A stretch of 33,583 bases of DNA from Gammaproteobacteria bacterium. GTDB lineage: Bacteria > Pseudomonadota > Gammaproteobacteria > Ga0077536. The first letter of the stretch is position 1. Each line of letters begins with the position of its first letter. Positions 19,468-28,876 of this stretch are shown piece by piece. Position numbers and translations under genes: made by a program. The stretch spans positions 1 through 33,583 of the forward strand of contig JADZCB010000227.1 in assembly GCA_020851775.1 (NCBI GenBank), written 5' to 3'. The notes under the pieces were generated by a model. It was not told where the DNA came from and made no database searches. It was given only the letters and a program-made list of their open reading frames with translations.

Positions 19468-19490
19468 GCCGGCCGGACGCTCCGGCCGGC
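19468..19490 (+). terminator. Strong GC-rich hairpin between clpX and lon (terminator-like, no T-tract)
   Basis: GCCGGCCGGA-CGC-TCCGGCCGGC: perfect 10-bp stem, 3-nt loop, followed by CCCCCGCATC rather than a T-run. Confidence 0.4.
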
Positions 19491-19576
19491 CCCCCGCATC
19501 GACCTTCCCGTTATCGTGGCCTGCCGGCGCGCGCCTGCGTTCGCGCGACCGACGGTCTGCGTGAGGACTTCGTACG

Positions 19577-21973
19577 ATGACCGATAAAGCCAGTCAGTTG
19601 CCGGTCCTGCCGCTGCGGGACGTCGTGGTCTATCCGCACATGGTCATCCCGCTGTTCGTGGGACGCGACAAGTCCATCAAGGCGCTCGAACGCGCGATGG
19701 ACGAGACCAAGCAGATACTTCTCGTGGCCCAGAAGAGCGCCGCCGACGACAACCCGTCGCCGGAAGACATCCACACGATCGGTACGGTCTCCAACATTCT
19801 GCAATTGCTGCGACTGCCTGACGGTACGATCAAGGTGCTGGTCGAGGGCGTGCAGCGTGCGCGTATCGTGGAGTTCGAGGATCTCGGTCACATGTACGTC
19901 GCCGGCATCGAGGTGCTGGAACCGGAACCGATTCCCGAGCGCGAGGGCGAAGTACTGTCCCGGTCGTTGCTCAATCAGTTCGATCAGTACGTGAAGCTCA
20001 ACAAGAAAGTTCCGCCGGAGATCATTTCTTCGCTGTCGAGCATCGACGACCCGTCCCGGCTCGCCGACACGATCGCCGCGCACATGTCGATCAAGCTTGC
20101 CGACAAACAGCGCATCCTCGAGACCGCCGATTTGCGCGAGCGTCTCGATCAGCTCATCGTCCTGATGGAAACAGAGATCGATTTGCTGCAGGTCGAGAAG
20201 CGTCTGCGTGGCCGGGTCAAGAAGCAGATGGAGAAGAGCCAGCGCGAGTACTATCTGAACGAGCAGATGAAGGCCATCCAGAACGAACTCGGCGAGCTCG
20301 AGGATGGCGTCAACGAGTTCGATGAACTGGCCCGCCGCATCAAGCGCTCCGGCATGCACAAGGAAGCCCGTGCGAAGGCTGACGGCGAACTCAAGAAGCT
20401 GCGGATGATGTCGCCGATGTCCGCCGAAGCGACCGTGGTGCGCAACTACATCGACTGGATGCTGAACGTGCCGTGGAAGGCGCGCTCAAAGATCTCCGGC
20501 GACATCAACCGTGCCGAACAAATCCTCGACGAGGACCACTACGGTCTGGAGAAGGTCAAGGAACGCATCCTCGAGTACCTCGCGGTTCAGCAACGCGTGA
20601 AGAAGATGAAGGGTCCGATCCTCTGTCTCGTCGGTCCGCCGGGCGTCGGCAAGACTTCGCTCGGTCGCTCGATCGCACGCGCGACGAATCGCAAGTTCGT
20701 GCGCATGTCACTCGGCGGTGTGCGCGACGAAGCAGAAATCCGCGGCCATCGCCGCACCTATGTCGGTTCGTTGCCCGGCAAGATCCTGCAGAATATGGCG
20801 AAGGTCGGCACGCGCAATCCGCTCGTGCTGCTCGACGAAGTCGACAAGATGGCGATGGATTTTCGGGGCGATCCGGCTGCAGCGCTGCTCGAGGTGCTCG
20901 ACCCCGAACAGAACTCGACTTTCAACGATCATTACCTTGAAGTCGACTACGACCTGTCCGAGGTGATGTTCGTGACGACCGCGAACAGCCTCAACATCCC
21001 GGCACCGCTGCTCGACCGCATGGAAGTGATTCGTCTCGCCGGCTACACCGAAGACGAAAAGGTCAGCATCGCGCAGAAATACCTGATCCCGAAACAGGTG
21101 CAGGCGAACGGGCTCAGGGAAGGCGAAATCAGCTTCGCCGAGCCTGCGCTGCGCGACATCATCCGCTACTACACCCGCGAGGCTGGGGTCCGTAACCTCG
21201 AGCGCGAGGTCGCGAACGTCTGCCGCAAGGTCGTCAAGCAGGTCTCGCAGAAACCGAGCGAGAAGATCGCGGCGATCACCCCGAAGTCGATCGAGAAATA
21301 TCTTGGCGTGAAGAAGTTCCGCTTCGGTCTTGCCGAGGAAGAGGATCGGATCGGCCAGGTGACTGGCCTCGCATGGACCGAAGTCGGGGGCGATCTGCTG
21401 ACGATCGAGGCGGCCATCGTGCCCGGCAAGGGCAAGGAAACCTATACCGGCCGTCTCGGCGACGTGATGCAGGAATCGATCAAGGCCGCCATGACCGTCG
21501 TCCGCAGTCGTGCGTCGTCGCTCGGCATCAAGCCCGATTTCTACCGCGAGGTCGACGTCCATTTCCACGTGCCTGAAGGTGCGACGCCGAAGGACGGCCC
21601 CAGCGCCGGCGTCGGCATGTGCACGGCGCTGGTCTCGGCGCTGACTGGCATCCCGGTGCGCGCCGACGTGGCAATGACGGGCGAAATCACGTTGCGCGGC
21701 GAAGTGCTGCCGATTGGCGGACTGAAAGAAAAACTGCTGGCAGCGTTGCGTGGCGGTATCAAGACCGTGGCCATTCCACGTGAGAACGAACGGGAACTGA
21801 AGGACATTCCAGCCAACATCAAGCAGGGACTCGAGATCAAGCCGGTACGCTGGATAGACGAGGTGCTGACAATCGCACTCCAGCGCATGCCCGAGCCGCT
21901 CGCGACTCCGTACGAATCTCCAAAGCCGGCGGATGATCAGGCGGGCGATCAGGATCCGATTCGCGCACACTAA
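19577..21973 (+). CDS. lon: ATP-dependent protease Lon
   Basis: 798 aa; [31 protein letters not shown]; Walker [10 protein letters not shown]; catalytic [35 protein letters not shown]. Confidence 0.97.
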   Translation: MTDKASQLPVLPLRDVVVYPHMVIPLFVGRDKSIKALERAMDETKQILLVAQKSAADDNPSPEDIHTIGTVSNILQLLRLPDGTIKVLVEGVQRARIVEFEDLGHMYVAGIEVLEPEPIPEREGEVLSRSLLNQFDQYVKLNKKVPPEIISSLSSIDDPSRLADTIAAHMSIKLADKQRILETADLRERLDQLIVLMETEIDLLQVEKRLRGRVKKQMEKSQREYYLNEQMKAIQNELGELEDGVNEFDELARRIKRSGMHKEARAKADGELKKLRMMSPMSAEATVVRNYIDWMLNVPWKARSKISGDINRAEQILDEDHYGLEKVKERILEYLAVQQRVKKMKGPILCLVGPPGVGKTSLGRSIARATNRKFVRMSLGGVRDEAEIRGHRRTYVGSLPGKILQNMAKVGTRNPLVLLDEVDKMAMDFRGDPAAALLEVLDPEQNSTFNDHYLEVDYDLSEVMFVTTANSLNIPAPLLDRMEVIRLAGYTEDEKVSIAQKYLIPKQVQANGLREGEISFAEPALRDIIRYYTREAGVRNLEREVANVCRKVVKQVSQKPSEKIAAITPKSIEKYLGVKKFRFGLAEEEDRIGQVTGLAWTEVGGDLLTIEAAIVPGKGKETYTGRLGDVMQESIKAAMTVVRSRASSLGIKPDFYREVDVHFHVPEGATPKDGPSAGVGMCTALVSALTGIPVRADVAMTGEITLRGEVLPIGGLKEKLLAALRGGIKTVAIPRENERELKDIPANIKQGLEIKPVRWIDEVLTIALQRMPEPLATPYESPKPADDQAGDQDPIRAH

Positions 21974-22238
21974 AAGCAGTCTGGACAGCCGAACCGCGCG
22001 CCGCATGCGACGTTGCAGGGCGCCGGAGGGCGCGCCCGTGTGGCGCGTGCATCGATGGTCGGATCTGCGTCGGCGCTTGCGGTCCATGCCGGAAACGCCG
22101 ACGCTGAATGCGCCGGGGACGGACTTGTCCAGTGCTTCCTTAATTGAGGCAGAATGACGCCACCGCGTGCCCGATGATTCGGAGCATGGTGAAGCTCGCG
22201 CTCGGCGGGCAGCGGCAACAACACCCGCAGGGGGGAGA

Positions 22239-22511
22239 ATGAACAAGGCGGAACTGATCGATGCTGTCGCGGAAGCGGCGGACATCTCAAAGATGTCGGC
22301 GGGACGCGCGCTCGATGCCGCGCTCGATGCCATCACACGCGCACTGAAGCAAGGTGATCAGGTCTCGATCGTCGGCTTCGGAACGTTCGCGCGAAAGAGC
22401 CGTCCGGCGCGGACCGGACGCAATCCGAAGACGGGCGAAGCGATCGAAATTGCCGCGAGCAACGTGCCGGTATTCAAGCCTGGAAAAGGCCTGAAGGATG
22501 CGTTAAATTAG
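22239..22511 (+). CDS. hupB: DNA-binding protein HU-beta
   Basis: [90 protein letters not shown]; located after lon. Confidence 0.96.
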   Translation: MNKAELIDAVAEAADISKMSAGRALDAALDAITRALKQGDQVSIVGFGTFARKSRPARTGRNPKTGEAIEIAASNVPVFKPGKGLKDALN

Positions 22512-22528
22512 CGCCCCCTTCGGGTGCT
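22510..22528 (+). repeat. Hairpin overlapping hupB stop, upstream of tRNA-Val
   Basis: AGCGCCC-CCTTC-GGGTGCT: 7-bp stem with one G-U pair and a 5-nt loop. Confidence 0.4.
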
Positions 22529-22529
22529 C

Positions 22530-22605
22530 GGGTGCTTAGCTCAGCCGGGAGAGCGTCGCCCTTACAAGGCGAAGGTCGTGGGTTCGATCCCCTCAGCACC
22601 TACCA
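22530..22605 (+). tRNA. tRNA-Val(TAC), CCA encoded
   Basis: GGGTGCT-TA-GCTC-AGCCGGGA-GAGC-G-TCGCC-CTTACAA-GGCGA-AGGTC-GTGGG-TTCGATC-CCCTC-AGCACCT-A-CCA; anticodon TAC. Confidence 0.9.
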
Positions 22606-22617
22606 AAGAAGGTCATC

Positions 22618-22694
22618 GGAGTGGTAGTTCAGTTGGTTAGAATACCGGCCTGTCACGCCGGGGGTCGCGGGTTCGAGTCCCGTCCACTCCGCCA
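22618..22694 (+). tRNA. tRNA-Asp(GTC), CCA encoded
   Basis: GGAGTGG...CCACTCC-G-CCA acceptor; anticodon arm CCGGC-CTGTCAC-GCCGG; T-arm GCGGG-TTCGAGT-CCCGT. Confidence 0.95.
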
Positions 22695-22850
22695 AATCCT
22701 GCAACCGGGGTGTCGTGTGATCCGCGCGATGCCCCGTCTTGCATAAACACGATGTTCCACCCAACGCCACAGCGCGCATGCGCCGGCGACGCTCCGCGTC
22801 CGTCCGGTCTGCGCCGGCGCTGAGCGGCGGGCAAGGGCCGGAAACAACCG

Positions 22851-24755
22851 ATGCTTCAATTCATCCGTGAGCGCGCCCAGGGTATGGTCGCGATGATCAT
22901 CATCCTGTTCCTGATCCTCACCTTCGCGTTGTGGGGCATCGATGAATACATGCGCGCGGCCCGCGCCGTCGTGGTCGCCGAAGTGGACGGTGAAAATATC
23001 GAACTCGGCGCTTACCAGCAGAGTTTCCAGCGACTGCGTCAGCGCGCGCAGGCTCAGCTCGGCGATCAGTTCGATCCGGCACTGTGGACGCAGGACGAAA
23101 CGAAGCACCGGGCGCTCGACATGCTCGTCGAGGAACGCCTGCTGCTGCACACAGTCGACGATGCCCGGCTGCGTATTTCGGCGCCACAGATCGCGGCCTT
23201 CATCCGCGCGTCGGACACGTTTCAGGTCGATGGCAAGTTTTCACTCGATCGCTATCGGCAAGCGGTCAACATGCTCGGCTTCTCGGAAGCTGGTTTCGAG
23301 CAGCAGGCGCGCCAGGATCTCGCCGTACAGCAGTTGCGCGCCGGCATCGCGCTGTCGGCTTTCGCGACCCAGGACGAGGCGCTCCATCTCGCACAACTCT
23401 TCGCGCAGAAGCGTGACGTCGGCTACGCGCTAGTCGAACCACCGCAAGCAGAATCGATCGATGTGAGCGACGCGGACGCCGAGGATTACTACAAGAAGAA
23501 CCAGGATCTGTTCCGGGTACCGGAGAAGCTCTCGCTCGAATACCTGGAACTGACGATCGATGAGCTGAAGAAAGAAATCAGTGCCGACGACAAGGTGCTG
23601 ACAGCCTACTACGAGACGCACAAGGACGCCTACTCAACGCAGGAACAGCGGGCTGCGAACCATATCCTCGTCCAGGTGAGGAAGGACGCCAGCGAAGCGG
23701 AAGACGCCGCAGCGCGTGAGAAGATCGCAGGGCTGCGCAAGGAAATCGAAGCTGGCGCCTCGTTCGAGGAAGTCGCGAAGCAAAGCTCCGACGATGTCGG
23801 CTCCCGCGCCGAAGGCGGCGATACCGGGTTGTTTCCGCGTGGCGTGATGGCGCCGGAATTCGAGCAGGCGGCCTTTTCACTCGCGGTAGGCGAGCTGAGT
23901 CAACCCGTGAAGACCGAATTCGGCTACCACCTGATCCGCGTGCGCGAAATCAAGCCGGGCGGGGTCGAACCCTTCGACGCCGTACGGGCGCAGGTCGAGG
24001 ACGCGTATCGCCGCGAGCAGGCAGAGAATCTCTACTTCGAGCGTGCCGAAGCGTTCAGCGACGCAGTCACCGAACACCCCGACTCGCTGGAGTCCGCCGC
24101 CGATACGCTGCATATGAAAGTGCAGACCACCGAGGTGCTGACGCGTGAGGAAATAGAGGCACGCTTCTCGAAGGATGTGGCGAACGCTGCGTGGGAACCG
24201 GAGGTATTGACGGAAGGGCTCGTGAGCGTTCCGGTCGAGATCGACAACACGCGCGTGGCCGCCGTCAAGGTCATTAAGCATGCACCGGCGCATGTACCCG
24301 AATTCGCTGCGATCAAGACCGACGTGGTCGGCGCGCTGCGCGACGAGCGGGCGCGGGAGGCAGCGCGTAAACGCGGCGACGCGATCGCCGAGCGCCTGCG
24401 CAAAGGCGAGGCGGTCGAGGCCGTCGTCGCTGCCGAGCAGCTCGAATGGCACACGGCAAACGGCGTGTCGCGCGACACCAGTGAGCTGAACCGTGCCGTC
24501 GCCCGAGCAGCGTTTCAGGTGCCGCTGTCAGCCGGTGGTGACGCGGCCGTGATCGGTGTGCCGCTCGGCACCGGTGCCTTCGCCGTCGCGCGGGTTTCCA
24601 ATCAGCAGATTCCGACGCCGGAGGAACTCGCCGGCAAGAACATCGACGCGATCCGGCGCGACATCGCGCGTTCCTACATGGCGGCCACCTGGCGCGCCTA
24701 CATCGATGGCCTGCGGGCTGATGCGAAAGTCAGGACCTACCCGGAGCGTCTCTGA
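22851..24755 (+). CDS. ppiD: Periplasmic folding chaperone / peptidyl-prolyl isomerase PpiD (SurA_N-like)
   Basis: N-terminal anchor MLQFIRERAQGMVAMIIILFLILTFALWGIDEY; parvulin core AANHILVQV...GDTGLFPRGVMAPEFEQAAFSL...KTEFGYHLIRVREI; position after hupB. Confidence 0.93.
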   Translation: MLQFIRERAQGMVAMIIILFLILTFALWGIDEYMRAARAVVVAEVDGENIELGAYQQSFQRLRQRAQAQLGDQFDPALWTQDETKHRALDMLVEERLLLHTVDDARLRISAPQIAAFIRASDTFQVDGKFSLDRYRQAVNMLGFSEAGFEQQARQDLAVQQLRAGIALSAFATQDEALHLAQLFAQKRDVGYALVEPPQAESIDVSDADAEDYYKKNQDLFRVPEKLSLEYLELTIDELKKEISADDKVLTAYYETHKDAYSTQEQRAANHILVQVRKDASEAEDAAAREKIAGLRKEIEAGASFEEVAKQSSDDVGSRAEGGDTGLFPRGVMAPEFEQAAFSLAVGELSQPVKTEFGYHLIRVREIKPGGVEPFDAVRAQVEDAYRREQAENLYFERAEAFSDAVTEHPDSLESAADTLHMKVQTTEVLTREEIEARFSKDVANAAWEPEVLTEGLVSVPVEIDNTRVAAVKVIKHAPAHVPEFAAIKTDVVGALRDERAREAARKRGDAIAERLRKGEAVEAVVAAEQLEWHTANGVSRDTSELNRAVARAAFQVPLSAGGDAAVIGVPLGTGAFAVARVSNQQIPTPEELAGKNIDAIRRDIARSYMAATWRAYIDGLRADAKVRTYPERL

Positions 24756-24839
24756 ACGCATACCCGGGCGCTTTCCGCGCCGACACCGATCCGTCGTAAC
24801 GCTGAGCGTAAATCCGCGCCAGTCGAAGCCGGCGAGCGC

Positions 24840-25622
24840 TCAGAGGCCGGCGACACCCATGATGTTGAAGCCGCAGTCGACGTACGTCACTTCGCCGGTG
24901 ACGGCAGAAGCGAGATCGGAGCACAGGAAGGCGGCGACGTTGCCGACTTCCTCGATCGTGACGTTACGGCGCAGCGGGGCTGTCTTCTCGACATAGTCGA
25001 GGAACTTGCGCAGGTCCTTCACGCCACTGGCGGCGAGCGTCTTGATTGGCCCGGCTGAAATCGCGTTCACACGGATGCCTTCGGGACCGATGCTCTCGGC
25101 CATGTAGCGCACGTTCGCTTCGAGGCTGGCCTTCGCCAGCCCCATCACGTTGTAACTCGGCATCGTGCGCACGGCGCCGAGATAAGACAAGGTCAGCATT
25201 GCACCCTGGCGCCCTTTCATCATCGGCCGTGCAGCATTGCCGAGCGCGGCAAAACTGTACGAGCTGACGTCGTGCGCGACACGGAAGCCTTCGCGGGTGA
25301 CGGAATCCAGATAGCTGCCCGTGAGTTCCTCGCGCGGTGCATACGCGATGGAATGGACGAGGATGTCGAGGTGATCCCAGTAATCGTCGAGGTGCTCGAA
25401 CAGGCCCGTGATCTCTTCGTCATTCTGTACTTCACAGGGCAGGGCGATCTCGGAGCCGCATTCGGAGGCGAAGTCCTCCACGCGCGAACGGAGCCGATCG
25501 TTCTGATACGTGAACGCGAGATCGGCGCCTTCGCGCCGCATCGCCTGCGCGATGCCCCAGGCGATCGAGCGATTGCTCGCGACACCGACGATCAGGGCCT
25601 TCTTGCCTTCGAGTATGCCCAT
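24840..25622 (-). CDS. fabI: Enoyl-[acyl-carrier-protein] reductase (NADH)
   Basis: [90 protein letters not shown]. Confidence 0.96.
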   Translation of the reverse strand: MGILEGKKALIVGVASNRSIAWGIAQAMRREGADLAFTYQNDRLRSRVEDFASECGSEIALPCEVQNDEEITGLFEHLDDYWDHLDILVHSIAYAPREELTGSYLDSVTREGFRVAHDVSSYSFAALGNAARPMMKGRQGAMLTLSYLGAVRTMPSYNVMGLAKASLEANVRYMAESIGPEGIRVNAISAGPIKTLAASGVKDLRKFLDYVEKTAPLRRNVTIEEVGNVAAFLCSDLASAVTGEVTYVDCGFNIMGVAGL

Positions 25623-25692
25623 TCTGCTCTCCCCCCGAGCCAGTTCAATGGCAGCGTGATGGGCCGGAAGTGTACAGTGTCGTTCATCGCTT

Positions 25693-25698
25693 TATAAC
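25693..25698 (+). promoter_or_regulatory. Possible -10 element (TATAAC) for the peptide ABC transporter operon
   Basis: TATAAC about 18 bp upstream of the ATG at 25716 in the divergent fabI/SBP intergenic region; no clear -35 identified. Confidence 0.3.
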
Positions 25699-25715
25699 CC
25701 TGACACCTGCCGTCG

Positions 25716-27902
25716 ATGCCGAGAGTTGGCCGAGACCGCACGCTGCGCGCCTGTCTGTACGCGAGCATGCTCGTCGTGGCGAGCAGCATGATCGCCGCCT
25801 GCGACGGCATATGGCGCGGGCCCTGGAACAACCCGTATCCCGCGGCCGAAGCGGGCGCAAACATTCTCTACACGACTTTCCAGGAACGGCCGAAACACCT
25901 CGACCCCGTGTCGTCGTACAGCGAGAATGAGGCGATGATCACGAGCCAGGTCTATGAACCGCTCGTGCAATACCACTTCCTGGAACGACCCTATACGCTC
26001 GTGCCGCTCACGGCGACGGCGGTGCCGTCCGCCATCTATTACGACGCGCATGGTCAAACGCTTCCCGTCGATGCGCCGGATGCGAGCGTCGCACGCGCCG
26101 TCTATCGCATCTCGATCCGGCCGGGCATCCGGTTCCAGCCACATCCGGCGTTCGCACGCACGGCCGATGGACGTTACCGGTATCACGGTGAGGGGGCGAC
26201 GCATGTCCCCGTGGCGCGTGCGCCGACCGACTTTCCGGCAGCGGACACGCGCGAACTGAAGGCGGCCGACTACGTCTACCAGATCAAGCGGCTGGCACAT
26301 CCGCGACTGCATTCCCCGATCGCGAGCCTGATGGGAAGGTACATCATCGGCCTCGATGCGCTCGCCGCACGACTGCAGGCCGACGTGTCGGCCACGGGGT
26401 TTCTCGATCTGCGCGGATACGATTTCGAAGGGGCGCGCGTGCTCGACGACTATACCTTCGAGATCACGCTGGGCGAACGCTATCCGCAATTCGTCTACTG
26501 GCTCGCGATGCCGTTCTTCGCGCCCGTACCCTGGGAAGCCGATCGCTTCTACGCCGAACCCGGCATGGCGGCGCGCAACCTGACGCTCGACTGGTATCCC
26601 GTCGGGACCGGGCCTTACCTGCTGCGTGAGAACAATCCGAACAGACGCATGGTGCTCGCGCGCAATCCGAACTTCCACGGCGAAGCGTATCCGACGGAAG
26701 GAGAGGCCACGGATGCTGCCGACGGCCTGCTTGCCGACGCCGGCAAGGCACTGCCGTTCATCGACGAGATTCATTTCATGCTGGAGAAGGAAGACATCCC
26801 CGAATGGGGCAAATTCCTGCAGGGCTGGTACGACATCTCGCCGATCGCAGCCGACGGGTTCGACCAGGCCATCCGCTTCGGTCCTGACGGGCGCCCCGAA
26901 CTCACGCCGGAAATGCAGGCAAAGCGGATGAAACTCGCCGTCGCCACGCAACCCTCGATCGTCTATCTCGGCTTCAATCTGCTCGACCCAGTCGTCGGCG
27001 GCGACAGACCGCGCGCACGCGCATTGCGCCAAGCGCTGTCGATCGCTGTCGACATCGAAGAAATGATCTCGATCTTTTCGAACGGACGCGGCATTCCCGC
27101 GCACGGGCCGATTCCGCCGGGCATCTTCGGGCACCGCGAGGGCACGGCGGGGATCAACCGTGTCGTCTACGACTGGGTCGACGGCCGGCCGGTGCGCAAG
27201 CCGCTGGCGCGCGCTGAAGCGCTGATGGTCGAGGCGGGCTACCCCGGCGGCCGCGATCCGGCGACCGGCAGACCGCTGGCGTTGTATTTCGACGCCTTCG
27301 CGTTCGGGCCTGATTACAAGCCGCTCTTCAACTGGTATCGCAAGCAGTTCGCGAAACTCGGCGTGCAACTCGTCGTGCGCATGACCGATTACAACCGCTT
27401 CCAGGACAAGATGCGAACCGGCACGGCGCAGATCTACGGCTGGGGCTGGAATGCCGATTATCCCGATCCCGAAAACTTCCTTTTCCTGCTCTACGGCCCG
27501 CATGGGAAAGTGAAGCATCAGGGAGAGAACGCCTCGAACTATGCGAGTGCGGCGTTCGACCGCGATTACCTGCGCATGCGCAGCCTGCCGAATGGGCCGG
27601 CACGTCAGGCGCTGATCGATCGCATGATCACCCGCGTGCGACGCGATGCGCCGTGGATCTGGGGCACGCACCCGCAAGCCTATTCGTTGTTCCACGCCTG
27701 GTACGCGAACGGCAAGGCGAACATGATGGCGCGCAACACACTGAAATACCGACGGCTCGATGCGACGCGCCGCGCCGAATTGCGCCAGGCCTGGAATCGA
27801 CCGGTGCTGACGCCGCTGATCGTCGCGGGCGCGGCGCTCGCGGTCATCGTGGCACTTGCCTGGCGCACGCAGCGCCGGCGCAGCATGCGGACCCCGACAT
27901 GA
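25716..27902 (+). CDS. Oligopeptide ABC transporter substrate-binding lipoprotein (SBP_bac_5, YejA/OppA-like)
   Basis: Lipobox-like SSMIAACDG; SBP_bac_5 features (LDPVSSYSENEAMITSQVYEPLVQYHF, RALRQALSIAVDIEEMISIF, GWGWNADYPDPENFLFLLYGP). C-terminal hydrophobic helix LTPLIVAGAALAVIVALAW. Confidence 0.88.
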   Translation: MPRVGRDRTLRACLYASMLVVASSMIAACDGIWRGPWNNPYPAAEAGANILYTTFQERPKHLDPVSSYSENEAMITSQVYEPLVQYHFLERPYTLVPLTATAVPSAIYYDAHGQTLPVDAPDASVARAVYRISIRPGIRFQPHPAFARTADGRYRYHGEGATHVPVARAPTDFPAADTRELKAADYVYQIKRLAHPRLHSPIASLMGRYIIGLDALAARLQADVSATGFLDLRGYDFEGARVLDDYTFEITLGERYPQFVYWLAMPFFAPVPWEADRFYAEPGMAARNLTLDWYPVGTGPYLLRENNPNRRMVLARNPNFHGEAYPTEGEATDAADGLLADAGKALPFIDEIHFMLEKEDIPEWGKFLQGWYDISPIAADGFDQAIRFGPDGRPELTPEMQAKRMKLAVATQPSIVYLGFNLLDPVVGGDRPRARALRQALSIAVDIEEMISIFSNGRGIPAHGPIPPGIFGHREGTAGINRVVYDWVDGRPVRKPLARAEALMVEAGYPGGRDPATGRPLALYFDAFAFGPDYKPLFNWYRKQFAKLGVQLVVRMTDYNRFQDKMRTGTAQIYGWGWNADYPDPENFLFLLYGPHGKVKHQGENASNYASAAFDRDYLRMRSLPNGPARQALIDRMITRVRRDAPWIWGTHPQAYSLFHAWYANGKANMMARNTLKYRRLDATRRAELRQAWNRPVLTPLIVAGAALAVIVALAWRTQRRRSMRTPT

Positions 27903-28876
27903 GTGCGTACCTGATCCGCCGCCTGCTCTACGCGCTGCCGATCCTGGTCGGTGTCAACGTGATCACCTTCCTGCTTTTCTTCGTCGTCAACACACCGGAC
28001 GACATGGCGCGCATGCAGCTCGGTGAACGGCACGTCACGCAGGAGGCAATCGACAAATGGAAAGCCGAGCGCGGTTACGATCGACCGCTGTTCTGGAACG
28101 GAGCGGCGTCGGGATTCGAGCAGGCGACCGACACCTTGTTCATCCGCAGTACGGTGCGTCTGTTCACGTTCGATTTCGGCCGCTCGGACGGCGGCCGTGA
28201 CATCGGTGGCGATCTGCGCCAGCGCATGGGACCGAGTCTCGCGATCGCCGTACCCGTCCTGTTGCTCCAACTCGTCGCGGCGCTGGGCTGGGCGCTCGTG
28301 ATCGCGTGGCTGCGGGGCAGCCGGCTCGATGTCGCGAGCGCACTCGTGTGCGTCGCGATGATGTCGGTGTCGGGCCTCTTCTACATCATCGGCGGCCAGT
28401 ACCTCGTCGCCAAACTGTGGCGGCTGGTGCCGATCTCCGGCTACGACTACGGGCTGGCGTCGATCAAATTCCTCGTTCTGCCGGTCGTGATCGGCATGCT
28501 GATTGCGCTCGGACCGAATGTGCGCTGGTACCGCACGATCTTTCTCGAAGAGATGGGCCGGGAATACGTACGCATGGCACGCGCGAAAGGCTTGTCTGAC
28601 GCGCGTGTGCTGTTCGTCCATGTCCTGCGCAATGCCCTCATACCGATCCTGACCGGCGTGGTCGTCCTGTTGCCATCGCTGTTCCTCGGTGCGCTGATCA
28701 CCGAGGCGTTCTTTGCAATCCCCGGGCTCGGCAGCTACACGATCGATGCCCTGCAGGCTCAGGATTTCGCGATCGTGCGTACGATGGTCTTCCTGGGGTC
28801 GCTGCTTTACATCGTCGGTCTGCTGCTGACGGATCTGTCGTATGTCGTCGCCGACCCCCGCGTGAGGCTCCAATGA
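27899..28876 (+). CDS. Peptide ABC transporter permease (YejB/OppB-like)
   Basis: MSAYLIRRLLYALPILVGVNVITFLLFF; EEMGREYVRMARAKGLSDARVLFVHVLRNALIPILTGVV (EAA loop). ATGA overlap with the SBP gene. Confidence 0.92.
   Translation: MSAYLIRRLLYALPILVGVNVITFLLFFVVNTPDDMARMQLGERHVTQEAIDKWKAERGYDRPLFWNGAASGFEQATDTLFIRSTVRLFTFDFGRSDGGRDIGGDLRQRMGPSLAIAVPVLLLQLVAALGWALVIAWLRGSRLDVASALVCVAMMSVSGLFYIIGGQYLVAKLWRLVPISGYDYGLASIKFLVLPVVIGMLIALGPNVRWYRTIFLEEMGREYVRMARAKGLSDARVLFVHVLRNALIPILTGVVVLLPSLFLGALITEAFFAIPGLGSYTIDALQAQDFAIVRTMVFLGSLLYIVGLLLTDLSYVVADPRVRLQ

Noticed and set aside
22030-22060. GCGCGCC...GGCGCGT inverted repeat in the lon-hupB gap
   Set aside because: Short, one wobble pair, no T-tract; expected by chance in a GC-rich sequence.
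20708-22336. 542-aa minus-strand ORF
   Set aside because: Antisense to lon, which is unambiguous; composition is that of a codon-bias shadow ORF.
25692-27695. 667-aa minus-strand ORF
   Set aside because: Antisense to the SBP gene; no domain signature.
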